Assembly: GCA_037954665.1 (NCBI GenBank)
Contig: JBBMOL010000137.1
Coordinates: forward strand, 1,240,001 to 1,304,000
Source of the DNA: Laguncularia racemosa
Lineage: Eukaryota; Streptophyta; Magnoliopsida; Myrtales; Combretaceae
Length of the DNA stretch: 64,000 nucleotides
Reading direction: 5' to 3'
The notes beneath the pieces were generated by a model, which was given only the letters and a program-made list of their open reading frames with translations, did no database searches and was not told where the DNA came from. This document shows, piece after piece, positions 43,612 to 55,040 of this stretch (the first letter of the stretch is position 1; every line of letters begins with the position of its first letter). The position numbers and the translations under genes are program-made.

Positions 43612-44679
43612 GAGTTCCTTTGTCTCCTCCGGATTGCTCCTATAAGCTGGTTTGTTTGGAATCGATGCTCCGGGTACAAGGTCAATCTGGTGCTCAATAC
43701 CACGAATAGGTGGTAATCCCTTTAGAATCTCTTCAGGGAAGACATCTTCAAAGTCCTGCACAAGAGACACAACCACACTAAGCAAAGAGTTAGATAAGTC
43801 GTTAGTAGTCAAACATGTTTCCTTAAAAACCAGCAACAACATAGGTTGCTTCATCACTAATGCTCTCCTCACTACACTCGCTCTTGCCACACAACTCTCC
43901 TTTTGCAAGGCTACCCTCTCCTTTTCACTCACCACCAAAGTTGGTTCCCCTTCAACTTGGCCTCTCACACTCTTTCCAGCCTTCCTCTCCTTTTCCTTTT
44001 GATCTTGAATCTTATATTCCTTTTTCTTCTCATTGTCTTTTACTCTCTCACTCTCACTCTGCTTTTCACTCACCTTATGTTTTGCAAAAGACTGTTGTAG
44101 CTACAACTGGTCCTCATACACTTGTTTGGGTGTTAACGGTTTAAGATTAAAGCTTTTCCCTTGGTGAACAAGCGTATACTTGTTAGAAAAGCCATCATGA
44201 ACAGCCTTCCTATCAAATTGCCATGGCCTCCCCAACAATACATGACATGCTTGCATTGGCACTACATCGCATAACACCTCATCCTCATATCTACCAATGC
44301 GAAAACCAATCAAGGCTTGCTTACTCACCTTAGTCTCACCACTATCATTCAACCACTGCAATTTATATGGACTAGGGTGTCTAACAGTTTTGAGCCCCAG
44401 CCTCTCAACAATAAAATTGCTCACTACATTGGTGCAACTTCCTCCATCAATGATCAAGCTGCAAATATGATCTCCTAGATAACATCTAGTATGAAATATA
44501 TTCTCTCTTTGCACCTCTTCTTCTTCCTTCACCTGCACATTCAAAGCTCGCTTCACTACTACCACTAGCCTTCCCATTGCAGGCTCGTCATCATCACTAG
44601 CATCCTCTAATTGAGGCATATCATCTTCTTCACTATCCCCCTCAGTCTCATACTCTCCATCATCACATAAAATCATCAC
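43609..44679 (-). pseudogene. protease and linker of element A, copy 2
   Basis: Minus strand, same frame as gag and RT. There is an acidic stretch (EYETEGDSEEDDMPQLED), then the aspartic protease with SLIIDGGSCTNVVSN (about 44463-44420), SPYKLQWLNDSGE, VPMQACHVLLGRPWQFDRK (44271-44215) and KSFNLKPLTPKQ. A TAG at 44101 (CAG in the ancestor, judged from neighbours) separates it from a Lys/Glu-rich linker and the FEDVFPEEILKGLPPIRGIEH entry to RT. The linker ends at 43609. Confidence 0.85.
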
Positions 44680-46009
44680 ACACCTATTTGGACATTGACT
44701 AGCAATATGGCCTCTACCTTGGCATTTAAAGCATCTAATGTCACGATTTCTAGAAGTAGAAGATTCAGGGTTACCTTGGTTACCAGGAGTAGAACCCGCT
44801 TGCCTCAGCTCCCCTTTTGGTTTGGTGAGTAAAGGCTTTTCTTCTTTCTTCCATTAGTTAATCTTCCAAGTGGATGAACCATTACCCTGTGGAAACCGTG
44901 CATTACTACTACCTTTCCTCTTGTGCTGGTTCTCAACCTTTATAGCCATGTGAACCATATCCTCCAATTCTACATAATGCTGCAATTTAACCACATTTTG
45001 GATTTCTCTATTCAACCCAGCAAGAAACCTAGCCATTGTAGCCTCTCTATCCTCATCAACATTCGCCCTAATCATAGTGACTTCCATTTCCTTGAAATAC
45101 TCATCTACACTTCGGCTTCCCTGCCTCAGAGTTTGCAACTTGTTGTGCAATTCACGATAGTAATACGCAGGCACAAACCGCTTCTTCATCACTCTTTTCA
45201 TCTCTTCCCAAGACTCAATAGGTGGCTCGTCACTCCTTCTCCTATTCAACATTAGTTGATCCCACCACACTATAGCATAATCCGAAAATTTAATGGCAAC
45301 AAGTTTTACCTTCTTTCTCCCACTATAGTTGTGACAATCAAATACCATCTCTACCTTCTTCTCCCACTCTAAGTACGCCTCAGGATCATTCTTCCCTTGG
45401 AAAGGAGGAATCTTCATCTTTATGCTACTTAATTGATCATCCTCTCTATTCCTATCTCCTCTATCTTCCCAATCCCTAGTTCCTCTATTCCGACCACTAT
45501 ATCCTCTATAACTCCCGATAGAAGGCTCATCAAAGTCATCATCCGACATTTCATCTCCACCCCTCGGTACTCTCCTAGAACGACTCTCCCTCTTACGCCC
45601 TTAGAATACGTTTGTGGATTGCTCTAGTCTTTGCTCTACTGTCTCATGAATTTGTTCCATTCCTTCTTGGAACATCCTCTTCATTTCTCCCCTCAATGCC
45701 TCAATTACTAACATAGCATCAAACCTTCCCCTCTCACCTTCAGGAGAATGTTGTCTTAACATAGTTCCTGCAGAAAAGATTAGTACTAACAAAAATATAT
45801 ATATAATTAAACCTCACAATACACTCCCTTACGTGTTTCGCTCAAATGATGATATCACACAGTCACTCGTGTATTCTCACAAATAATTATGATATCAACT
45901 CGTCAATTTCCTCTTCTCAATTCTCTTGGAACTAACCCAAACTACACCAATTTCCTTCCGTAGAATTCAAAACAACTCTAAGGTTCGTAAATTTTCCTCT
46001 ATTTTTCTA
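43715..46009 (-). repeat. Tandem duplication, unit 2 (leader-gag-PR-linker)
   Basis: Nearly identical to 46033-48327, offset 2,318 bp. I noticed only a few substitutions, including TAG at 46377 against CAG in this copy. Between the units about 20 bp of sequence copied from the leader (aacaactctaaggttcg) fills the junction. Confidence 0.9.
44680..45795 (-). pseudogene. gag of element A, copy 2
   Basis: Minus strand. The frame begins near 45762 (MLRQHSPEGERG). After a stop at 45601 come SDDDFDEPSIGSYRG and the capsid core IPPFQGKNDPEAYLEWEKK (about 45405-45350), FSDYAIVWWDQL, RRFVPAYYYREL-like sequence and SVDEYFKEMEVTMIRANVDE. After TAA at 44854, where G has glutamine, it continues in the same frame to a zinc knuckle, CFKCQGRGHIASQC (about 44736-44695). 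Only point stops interrupt it. Product: structural Gag. Confidence 0.85.
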
Positions 46010-46010
46010 T

Positions 46011-48113
46011 TCAAAACAACTCTAAGGTTCGTAATCCCTTTAGAATCTCTTCAGGGAAGACATCTTCAAAGTCCTGCACAAGAGACACAACCACACTAAG
46101 CAAAGAGTTAGATAAGTCGTTAGTAGTCAAACATGTTTCCTTAAAAACCAGCAACAACATAGGTTGCTTCATCACTAATGCTCTCCTCACTACACTCGCT
46201 CTTGCCACACAACTCTCCTTTTGCAAGGCTACCCTCTCCTTTTCACTCACCACCAAAGTTGGTTCCCCTTCAACTTGGCCTCTCACACTCTTTCCAGCCT
46301 TCCTCTCCTTTTCCTTTTGATCTTGAATCTTATATTCCTTTTTCTTCTCATTGTCTTTTACTCTCTCACTCTCACTCTACTTTTCACTCACCTTATGTTT
46401 TGCAAAAGACTGTTGTAGCTACAACTGGTCCTCATACACTTGTTTGGGTGTTAACGGTTTAAGATTAAAGCTTTTCCCTTGGTGAACAAGCGTATACTTG
46501 TTAGAAAAGCCATCATGAACAGCCTTCCTATCAAATTGCCATGGCCTCCCCAACAATACATGACATGCTTGCATTGGCACTACATCGCATAACACCTCAT
46601 CCTCATATCTACCAATGCGAAAACCAATCAAGGCTTGCTTACTCACCTTAGTCTCACCACTATCATTCAACCACTGCAATTTATATGGACTAGGGTGTCT
46701 AACAGTTTTGAGCCCCAGCCTCTCAACAATAAAATTGCTCACTACATTGGTGCAACTTCCTCCATCAATGATCAAGCTGCAAATATGATCTCCTAGATAA
46801 CATCTAGTATGAAATATATTCTCTCTTTGCACCTCTTCTTCTTCCTTCACCTGCACATTCAAAGCTCGCTTCACTACTACCACTAGCCTTCCCATTGCAG
46901 GCTCGTCATCATCACTAGCATCCTCTAATTGAGGCATATCATCTTCTTCACTATCCCCCTCAGTCTCATACTCTCCATCATCACATAAAATCATCACACA
47001 CCTATTTGGACATTGACTAGCAATATGGCCTCTACCTTGGCATTTAAAGCATCTAATGTCACGATTTCTAGAAGTAGAAGATTCAGGGTTACCTTGGTTA
47101 CCAGGAGTAGAACCCGCTTGCCTCAGCTCCCCTTTTGGTTTGGTGAGTAAAGGCTTTTCTTCTTTCTTCCATTAGTTAATCTTCCAAGTGGATGAACCAT
47201 TACCCTGTGGAAACCGTGCATTACTACTACCTTTCCTCTTGTGCTGGTTCTCAACCTTTATAGCCATGTGAACCATATCCTCCAATTCTACATAATGCTG
47301 CAATTTAACCACATTTTGGATTTCTCTATTCAACCCAGCAAGAAACCTAGCCATTGTAGCCTCTCTATCCTCATCAACATTCGCCCTAATCATAGTGACT
47401 TCCATTTCCTTGAAATACTCATCTACACTTCGGCTTCCCTGCCTCAGAGTTTGCAACTTGTTGTGCAATTCACGATAGTAATACGCAGGCACAAACCGCT
47501 TCTTCATCACTCTTTTCATCTCTTCCCAAGACTCAATAGGTGGCTCGTCACTCCTTCTCCTATTCAACATTAGTTGATCCCACCACACTATAGCATAATC
47601 CGAAAATTTAATGGCAACAAGTTTTACCTTCTTTCTCCCACTATAGTTGTGACAATCAAATACCATCTCTACCTTCTTCTCCCACTCTAAGTACGCCTCA
47701 GGATCATTCTTCCCTTGGAAAGGAGGAATCTTCATCTTTATGCTACTTAATTGATCATCCTCTCTATTCCTATCTCCTCTATCTTCCCAATCCCTAGTTC
47801 CTCTATTCCGACCACTATATCCTCTATAACTCCCGATAGAAGGCTCATCAAAGTCATCATCCGACATTTCATCTCCACCCCTCGGTACTCTCCTAGAACG
47901 ACTCTCCCTCTTACGCCCTTAGAATACGTTTGTGGATTGCTCTAGTCTTTGCTCTACTGTCTCATGAATTTGTTCCATTCCTTCTTGGAACATCCTCTTC
48001 ATTTCTCCCCTCAACGCCTCAATTACTAACATAGCATCAAACCTTCCCCTCTCACCTTCAGGAGAATGTTGTCTTAACATAGTTCCTGCAGAAAAGATTA
48101 GTACTAACAAAAA
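46011..48113 (-). pseudogene. gag-protease-linker of element A, copy 1
   Basis: The duplicate of 43715-45795 on the promoter-proximal side. The domains are the same: gag core 47867-47172, zinc knuckle about 47054-47013, protease 46997-46419. The linker ends abruptly after FEDVFPEEILKGL at the duplication junction and runs out of frame to a stop at 46011. A TAG at 46377 is CAG in copy 2. Translation from the 5' LTR would give only this gag-PR, because the next unit is shifted by two bases relative to it (2,318 is not a multiple of 3). Confidence 0.85.
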
Positions 48114-48327
48114 TATATATATAATTAAACCTCACAATACACTCCCTTACGTGTTTCGCTCAAATGATGATATCACACAGTCACTCGTGTATTCTCACAA
48201 ATAATTATGATATCAACTCGTCAATTTCCTCTTCTCAATTCTCTTGGAACTAACCCAAACTACACCAATTTCCTTCCGTAGAATTCAAAACAACTCTAAG
48301 GTTCGTAAATTTTCCTCTATTTTTCTA
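46033..48327 (-). repeat. Tandem duplication, unit 1 (leader-gag-PR-linker)
   Basis: The promoter-proximal copy of the 2.3-kb duplicated segment. Beyond 48327 the leader continues with T-rich sequence, whereas the other unit ends in the filler at the junction. Confidence 0.9.
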
Positions 48328-48590
48328 TTCAATTTTTTTTTTATCTTGGTTGTTGCTCTTGATCACGTTTCTCTTTCTTTTCTTTTCTCTTCTTTTTTTT
48401 TTTTAGTCATGATTTTTACTCTTTTTGTTTTTTGGGAACAATCGACTAGTAGATAGTACACTATCAAAAGACAATTAATAGTACGAAATTGAATGCTAAC
48501 AATGGATATGAACGATTGGAGTTAGGGTTTTGATGTTACCTTCCTCCACCGAACTTAATGCTTTGACAAACCTAAGCTTTGATACCAAAC
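48328..48590 (-). other. Leader and primer site of element A
   Basis: A T-rich leader on the plus strand. The minus-strand sequence ttggtatcaaagcttagg (about 48571-48588), next to the LTR end, is the initiator-Met primer site with one change. Confidence 0.75.
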
Positions 48591-49441
48591 TGATATGAAC
48601 CACGCCAACCAGTGACGAAACCCAATACCAATACGTTTGGAAATTCGTTGCTTAAGACGCCCAAACACCTAAAGTGGAAACCGCGACCCGTTGTCTATAA
48701 GCGAGACAAGAACCTTGGTATAATGTGAAGACGCCACAATCGGGATGAAAGACTGATTGATAAGTCGGGATGAACGCCACGGAAATTAATCCGATAAGTT
48801 CTAGTTAGTTCTTGAAGAACCAAGAGAGGTGCCTCTCAAAAGTGTTTAATGTTCAAAGATGTAAATTCTATGTTGTTCTAAACCCTATGAGCTTTTATAC
48901 TAGGGTTACAATTTGTGAAAAACAAGTCCAAAACGACGTAGCTTAGATAAGTTGCGTAAAAACACGAAAACAGAACAAGCTGGCCGGCAGGGGATACACG
49001 GCCGTGTACACGACCGTGTACTTTGGCCGTGTACTTTTCTGTGCACATTCCGGTCACATACATGACCGTATACTTCTAGTCGTGTATCTTTTTGTGGCTT
49101 TGCTTGTCTCCATACACAGTCGTGCCTTTTAGCCGTGTGTCTAGCCATGTATGATTCTGTGCAATCTTGGAATTCCTACACGGCCGTGCCTTAAAAGTAC
49201 ACGCCCTCTTTAACCCGTGTCCGGTGTGACTTGTATAAGAGCAAGGGTCTTCCCATGGTTGTTCCAATCCGTTCCAACTTCATGATTGCTCCAATCCTTT
49301 CCGGCTTCATAGACATCCTTTATCAACCTGTTAAGTGCTTCCTTGAGTCGTTTCGCTCGACTTCTTGTGATCGGTCCAGGCGGCACTTCAAGAGGATCCA
49401 CATTCCTTCTTCCGGCTTGACTCTAATCATGGATCTCATCA
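48591..49441 (-). mobile_element. 5' LTR of element A
   Basis: 851 bp; on the minus strand TGATGAGATCC to GTTCATATCA. It has the family TATA and the polyprotein tail. Its palindrome array (48990-49215) is longer than in the 3' LTR, with extra ACACGGCCGTGT-like units. The start carries a short repeat (TGATGAGATCCA, then TGATTAGAG) shared with LTR K but not with the 3' LTR. Confidence 0.85.
48990..49215 (-). repeat. ACACGGCCGTGT palindrome array in 5' LTR of A
   Basis: tacacggccgtgtacacg, gaccgtgtac, tggccgtgtac and cacggccgtgcc words. The array is longer than the matching part of the 3' LTR (40760-40930). Confidence 0.7.
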
Positions 49442-50248
49442 CCACCTCTAAGATCCCCTTTCCAAACAATGTAAACCACGGTTCAAATGAAGCAAATATT
49501 GATGGTAAATAACAAGTGCTAAAAACCAATCAATGAAGCAATAATAATTTGATTACAAATGCAATCAAATCTGACCAAGAAGGCTTCAATCCAACCCTAG
49601 ATATGACTCACTAGAGATGAAAAGAAACACCACAATAAGAAATTGATATAACTCACAGTTTCTCCTTACTGCACTCGCTACAATTCCAATTCTTGGAATT
49701 GAAATTGATAAGAGGAATTGAACTAAGGAAGAACCCTAATTCTCTCATGTAAAAGTATATGTCTATTCTGAAAAATTCTCCCCTAAAAATCCTACTTAAG
49801 CAAGTATTTATACTTACTCCCTTTAGGGTTAAAAAAGTTCACAAAACTAAAACTATGCCACTTTTAGGATGGTCCTAAAAACATAATTACAACTAAAATA
49901 AAAGGTCCCACAAAGCTTACAAAATAAATAGTTCAAAAATAAATTACAAATACAAAAATAATCTTCAATAAGCTAGCTCTGCAATGGAAGTCATCGATTC
50001 AGCTCATTTGTGATTTTTAGTTCGGTCCATAGATAACCCACAAGTTGAGTCTTAATGAGTTTATCCATCGCCCTATGAAGCTAAATAAGTGTGCCTGTTG
50101 GAAAATACAATACAAGAATAATAGAAAAGAGGTTAATTTATAAATAATTTTTGGGTCGATGTGCTCAAAATGGGCCCTCATTGCTAAGATTTGAAATCCT
50201 TTGGTTCTTGCCCTAATGATAGGTCTTGACGGATTTTGATTCCTATAA
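49442..50248 (-). mobile_element. LTR remnant M (H/N/L family)
   Basis: On the minus strand it begins with a mutated terminus (ttataggaatc, expected tgatagg) at 50248 and matches the N and H LTRs through the TATA region (gtatttatactta, 49803-49815) down to about 49500. Its far end is cut by the 5' LTR of A. No internal region remains. Confidence 0.65.
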
Positions 50249-51079
50249 GATGGGATGTTGTGTAGTAGATTTGAAACTTTTGTTTTTCACAATTATGTAT
50301 ATATATATTTATATCATATTATATTATATTTTATATTAAAAATATTTCTATTTTAGTATTCCACACGCGTATAAAGATATCTTTAAATTTTATATTTTTA
50401 GCATTTTATTACGAAAGTTTACGTCTAAGCTAATTTGATTATTCTGAACATCAATATTTACTCAAAATTTTCATTTGAAATTTCTAAATCATTAGTTTCA
50501 ATTAATTTCCTTTTTTAACCCAATATCGTTCAAAATTTATGTTTCGGGAAATTTATTCTTTTAATTTAAATTACACGAAATGAAATTAGGACTTACAATT
50601 ATTTTTCTATTTATATGCCTATATACGGATATTTTTTTAATTACTCCACTTCCTAAATTTATTTAGTAATATATTTCATAAAATTTAAAATGCTACATTC
50701 GTTATCCTTTTTCTTTGTAATGGTTGTTTTTTCCAATTGTTCTATTTTTAAAACCTATTATTATCGTAAATTATTAAAATAATATTCATTTGTCGATGTT
50801 TTAAATTTTCATTGTAAATTTCTCAAAGTTTTTAATATAGCGAGTATGTCATTCTCGCTATCCTAACCTAAAAGTACTTTTCATTTTGCTTATTTTCTTT
50901 ATATTTTTATATAGTCTTTTCAAAATTTTGGGACATCACAATATGTCTATGAAAACATCTATAGAAGTAGTTAAGTTGTTCTAGTTGAACTTGATTGGTG
51001 AATATTTTAAGGAGTTTTATCAATGGCAAAAAGTGGAGTTTAAGGATAAAGATCTATAAATATTGTATTCTTATGTGTT

Positions 51080-51265
51080 TTGGAAATGATCAAGTTGACT
51101 ATAGATGATATGAGGATGATACTAGGTTTAAATGATGATGAGCAAGTGAAGGAGTTATACAATAAGCAATGTGTAAGGATCATTTATAATTTAGACCTGA
51201 GAGAAAGTAAGTATCCTAGATGTGTTATGGTTGAGGATAGTGAAGAGTATCAATACCCCTATTAG
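51080..51265 (+). other. Unassigned short ORF
   Basis: Sixty-one codons, acidic, starting MEMIKLTIDD and ending EEYQYPY. The upstream sequence (50950-51080) contains FKEFYQWQK-like coding texture in broken frames, which suggests an old transposon protein, but no family is recognised. Low coding confidence. Confidence 0.2.
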
Positions 51266-51889
51266 ATTGTTGTATCATGTGATTACTAGGTGTTGATCCC
51301 TTGAAGAGGACAACTTATAATAGTAAATGTTAATGAGCTCCTAATATTGACTATGTTGATGAGAAATTTTAGCTATGATATTTGTTAAACTATCTTTTTG
51401 AAGAAGATTAATGTGGTTAAAGATCAAAGTAACTAGGCTACACTTGCCTGTGGGCCACCGATCACACATAGTCTAAAGAAAAAGGAGTGCCCATACCTAA
51501 TTTCTTACTATAACCACAATTAAGATGGTTAAATCACCCTATGAGTATCTAAGTCAATAACTTAGAAGGTATAGTGTGGATCTGGGGCTTAGTACTAGAA
51601 GGGTGAGAAAGAGGAGGATTACAAATGTTAGCTTTGATTTGGAGATTTAACAAGAGGTAGGGACCATGATAGTTAAGAGGGCTAGGGTAGTTGAGAGGGC
51701 TAAAACAGTCAAAAGGGCAAGAGCTTTCGATAGACTCATGTATAATTATAATGCCTACATGAGCCTACCCTTTGAATACTCTAGTAAGCCATATTTTGCA
51801 TCTAATTGACTTGTTAGGACCAATAGGTGCATAGTACCTAGCATAACACTTTAAGTTCATGAAAATCCATGACCTATCCATTGCTATAG

Positions 51890-51984
51890 ATTGATCTTCG
51901 AGAATGTATAAAATATGGTGCTTGAAACTTTAACTACATATTGGTCTTAGGGAATGTATAAAATATGGTGCTTGAAACTTCAAC
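51890..51984 (+). repeat. 50-bp tandem duplication
   Basis: Two 45-bp copies (51890-51934 and 51940-51984) at a 50-bp period share gaatgtataaaatatggtgc and differ at about four positions. Confidence 0.8.
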
Positions 51985-53784
51985 AGCTATACATATATGT
52001 GAGGTGGGAAAGACTAGCTAGAAGATAGGATTAGTATGTTGTATGCTAGATAGGAGGCCTTGAGAATGATGTCGCTTTTACTCATTGATGTTTCACTATT
52101 TTATCTTTTCAATACCATTCTTTTCTCAAAACCATTGGTTTGTACCCCTTCTCTTTTCATGGTTAGACCTTATGATGATCATTATTGGGTTTAGGGATTG
52201 TTTTGATAATCTTAACATAAACCCATCATCTCTATTAGAAGGTATATGCACTTTATGTAAAGTCATCATACTATTAGGAAATATCATCCTATTTTGCTTT
52301 TGTGTGATGTTGTACTATTTTTCTTATGAAACCTAACACAATTTCAACTTAATATTATAAAACTATCTTAACCTGCTTGTACTATTGTTTTGTCAATATT
52401 CAAAAAATAGTAACACATTGTATGGAATAAGCTTCAAAACCTTTTCTTTCCTAATAAACTTGTTACAATGTGATTTTTCAAGGATGGACATTTTTTAAGG
52501 AGAAAGAATGAAATGCCCTAGATTAAAATAATAAAATAGAAGAGAAAATAGAATTAGGGGGTTAACTAAATAATTAGTAGATATTTAAAAGGGGTTCCAT
52601 AGATAATTCAAAGATACAAATAAATGAAAAGGGCAACTTTATAAAATAGGATAGTAGCCTTCAACATAATATCCCCATCACCATTATAAATAGGAAACAT
52701 CCACTCCCTTATGAACCCCTCCAACATTTTGTTGCAATATGGAGAATAGGGAAGGAGAAAGAAATCAAGATTCACAAGTATCTAACCTAATCTTTTGCTA
52801 CTTCTAAGCTTTGAATTTATGACCGAATTGATAATAATTTGTAAATTTAACACTAAATGTTGTTAGGCAAAAAAATAATTAAAAGAAAAAAAAACTAATT
52901 ACTAATGTAGTACATTTAGGAATTTCAAAATCTTGATTTAAAATATTAGTAACAACAAATCAAAACCCCAAAATAAGAAACATAATTTAACCATTTGAAC
53001 CATGTTATAAAATTGAAGATTGATTTAATAAGTGTAAAACAATTTGAATTAAGGTTTTGTAGTAAATTGGGATTCCATGAACTATAAAATATGACACATG
53101 TTGATAATTGAATTAGTTTTTTTTTTAAAAAAAAAAAGAGAAAGAAAAAAATTGTAACCTTATGAATGGTTAAAAATACATAATAGTATTCATATTAAAA
53201 ATAGACTAGATTCAATAATCCTATGAGACAAAACCCAAAGATAAACCTTAAGTTTATTATTGGAAAGGAAAAGTACATTTTGAATCAAAACCTTACAAAA
53301 ATAAGAATTTCATTAAATACATTAAATTTTTCATTCATCTTAAGCATGTGTTAGCTTTTCATTAACCTTAGGCTAGTTGATCAAGATGACTTGGATACAC
53401 ATAAAATTTTCCAAACTTTTTTCTTAATTTTAATTATTATTTTTATATTTTAATTATTTTTTATTATATTATATCATTATGTATATTTAATATTATTTTT
53501 TATATTATGTAAATAAATATATTTAATATTTCATTTTATTAATTTAATTATTATGGATCAATTTAAAATTAATGTGTCAAAAATGGATTAAAAAATTAAT
53601 AAATTTCTTCAAATTTCTTTTTTTGTAATGTTTTGAAAATGTTGAGGGCTCAAATATAAGAAAAGAAAAGGTTGAGAACTTAAATAGAAAAGTAAGTAAA
53701 CATTAAGGACTAAAAAAGTATTTTTCCCTTATTAAAATAAAAGACATAGAATACAAGGCAGTCCATTGCCCATTTAACACCCAT

Positions 53785-53850
53785 TCAACTATCTATTCAA
53801 CCTTCTATTTAAACACCCATTTAACTACCTACTCATCTACCACCCCTGAA
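53785..53850 (+). repeat. Degenerate CCATTYAAC minisatellite
   Basis: About six imperfect copies of acccattcaac / ctatttaac words, spaced 8-15 bp apart, in otherwise AT-rich DNA. Confidence 0.4.
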
Positions 53851-54654
53851 AAGCAAATTGACTACCCCTTTCCTTGACCACATTAACCACCCGCTACTAA
53901 AACCAATTAACCCGTTATTTTCATTCATCCCTTTTAAGGATTTTTTTTTTTTTTAGTTTAAAAGCTAATGGTTGAGAAAATGTTCTAATTAAGAACATTA
54001 AAAAAATATGCTAAAAAATATATTTTGAGAATCACTAATTGAGTTATACCAAATGTTCCCACATTGTGTTAAATTGTTCCTCCATGGTTTTCAACCCAAA
54101 TTTTAGCAACATATCCTTAGGTTTATACGCATTGGAAAAGTTTATTGATTGAGTATATAATAGTGTAGGTCCACTATAACCTAGATTGTGCATTTATGTA
54201 TATTTGTAACCCAATACATCAATCATGGTCAAAACATCGATTATCAACTATATATGCTCCATGTCTTTAGCTTGCATTTCTTTCTTTCTTTTTTTTTCCT
54301 AATCTTCCTTTACATATTAAGCTAAAAATTTCAATGATAATGAGTTTAAAAGGAAAACAATTAACACAATTGATGGAATAACTAAAACTACACTTGTGTG
54401 CATCGTTTACCATCTAGTTAATTAATGTTGTGACCTTCCATTGTAGCAATAGGTATGCTGAAAGGGTGTAATTCTACTCAAATTTTGGAAACTAAACAAG
54501 TGTAAGAAGGATTAGTAATAAATATAAAATTTTAAAATTGGTAATAATCTAACTATACATATTCTTTTTTCTTTTCTTTTTTTATGATAGATGAAGGATT
54601 GAATAACTACTATGAGAACAAAGCCTGGGCAAGCCAAATACAAAACTTTTTGTG

Positions 54655-55040
54655 ACTTTAAAACTAAACATGAACAAAGCTTACGATTATATTAGATGGA
54701 ATCCTTAAGGTTGTTTTATAAAAATTAGGCTTTTTTTGAAACTTGGATTAAATGGGCCACGGAGTGAGTTACATTAACCTCCCCTAACATTTTGGTTAAT
54801 AGGAAGGTGGCTGGTATGATCTGATAGTCCAAAGGACTCTAACTAGGCTACCCTCTATCATCTTATCACTTTATCTTAGTGGTAGCCATTTTTTTAAGAA
54901 GCATTAGGAAGGTAGTAGTGGACAATAGGCTAATTGGGATGAAAATAAGGTAATCTTGTATGATTTTATCACATTTACTATTTGCTAATGATTTGATGTT
55001 TAGAAGCTACTATTGCAAATATACATGCACTAAGAGACAT
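54655..55040 (+). pseudogene. LINE (L1-like) reverse transcriptase fragment
   Basis: Across frames the plus strand reads like plant L1 RT: LNMNKAYDYIRW (about 54665-54700), WIKWATE with VTLTSPNILVNRKVAGMI (54741-54820), then a GLRQGDPLSPYLF-like segment degraded to KGL, stop, LGYPLSSYHFILV (about 54828-54885). Next come VVVDNRLIGMKIR and LSHLLFANDLMF, in which the catalytic ADD has become AND (54984-54992). The reading continues to about 55040. The 5' part, endonuclease and poly-A tail are not seen. The motif order makes chance unlikely. It is an old, dead copy. Confidence 0.65.

Larger units (their letters stand above)
40374..49441 (-). mobile_element. Element A: CRM-like Ty3/gypsy with internal tandem duplication
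   Basis: LTRs at 48591-49441 (5') and 40374-41146 (3'), a Met-tRNA-type primer site, and gag, protease, RT, RNase H and integrase in order. The polyprotein continues past the purine tract into the 3' LTR as in CRM elements. A 2.3-kb segment with leader, gag, protease and linker is present twice with period 2,318 bp. From 45792 to 40948 gag-pol is one continuous frame broken only by point stops. I found no matching TSD at the two ends, and the two LTRs differ in length and palindrome content. Confidence 0.85.
50249..54654. other. AT-rich intergenic stretch, no gene recognised
   Basis: About 4.4 kb of AT-rich DNA on both strands without an ORF that I recognise. It includes a 50-bp tandem duplication (51890-51984), an unassigned ORF (51080-51265), poly-A/T runs (52870-52890, 53115-53150) and a degenerate ccattcaac/ccatttaac repeat (53785-53850). 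It is probably old transposon debris. An LTR-like end, ttttgggacatcaca, at 50929-50943 is noted but unpaired. Confidence 0.5.

Noticed and set aside
43860..45627. Plus-strand ORFs opposite gag-protease of A (and their duplicates at 46178-47945)
   Set aside because: They are antisense shadows of the real minus-strand frames, composed of Leu/Ser/Pro/Phe runs.
40374..49441. Target duplication for element A
   Set aside because: The 5 bp beside each end (tacat/ctaca-like on the left, ccacc on the right) do not match.
50249..50943. Possible Del/Tekay-type LTR ending gggacatcaca
   Set aside because: Only the end looks LTR-like; there is no partner LTR, primer site or target repeat.
53785..53850. 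Interstitial telomere-like repeat
   Set aside because: The words ccattcaac and ccatttaac do not match the plant telomere unit TTTAGGG or its complement CCCTAAA.
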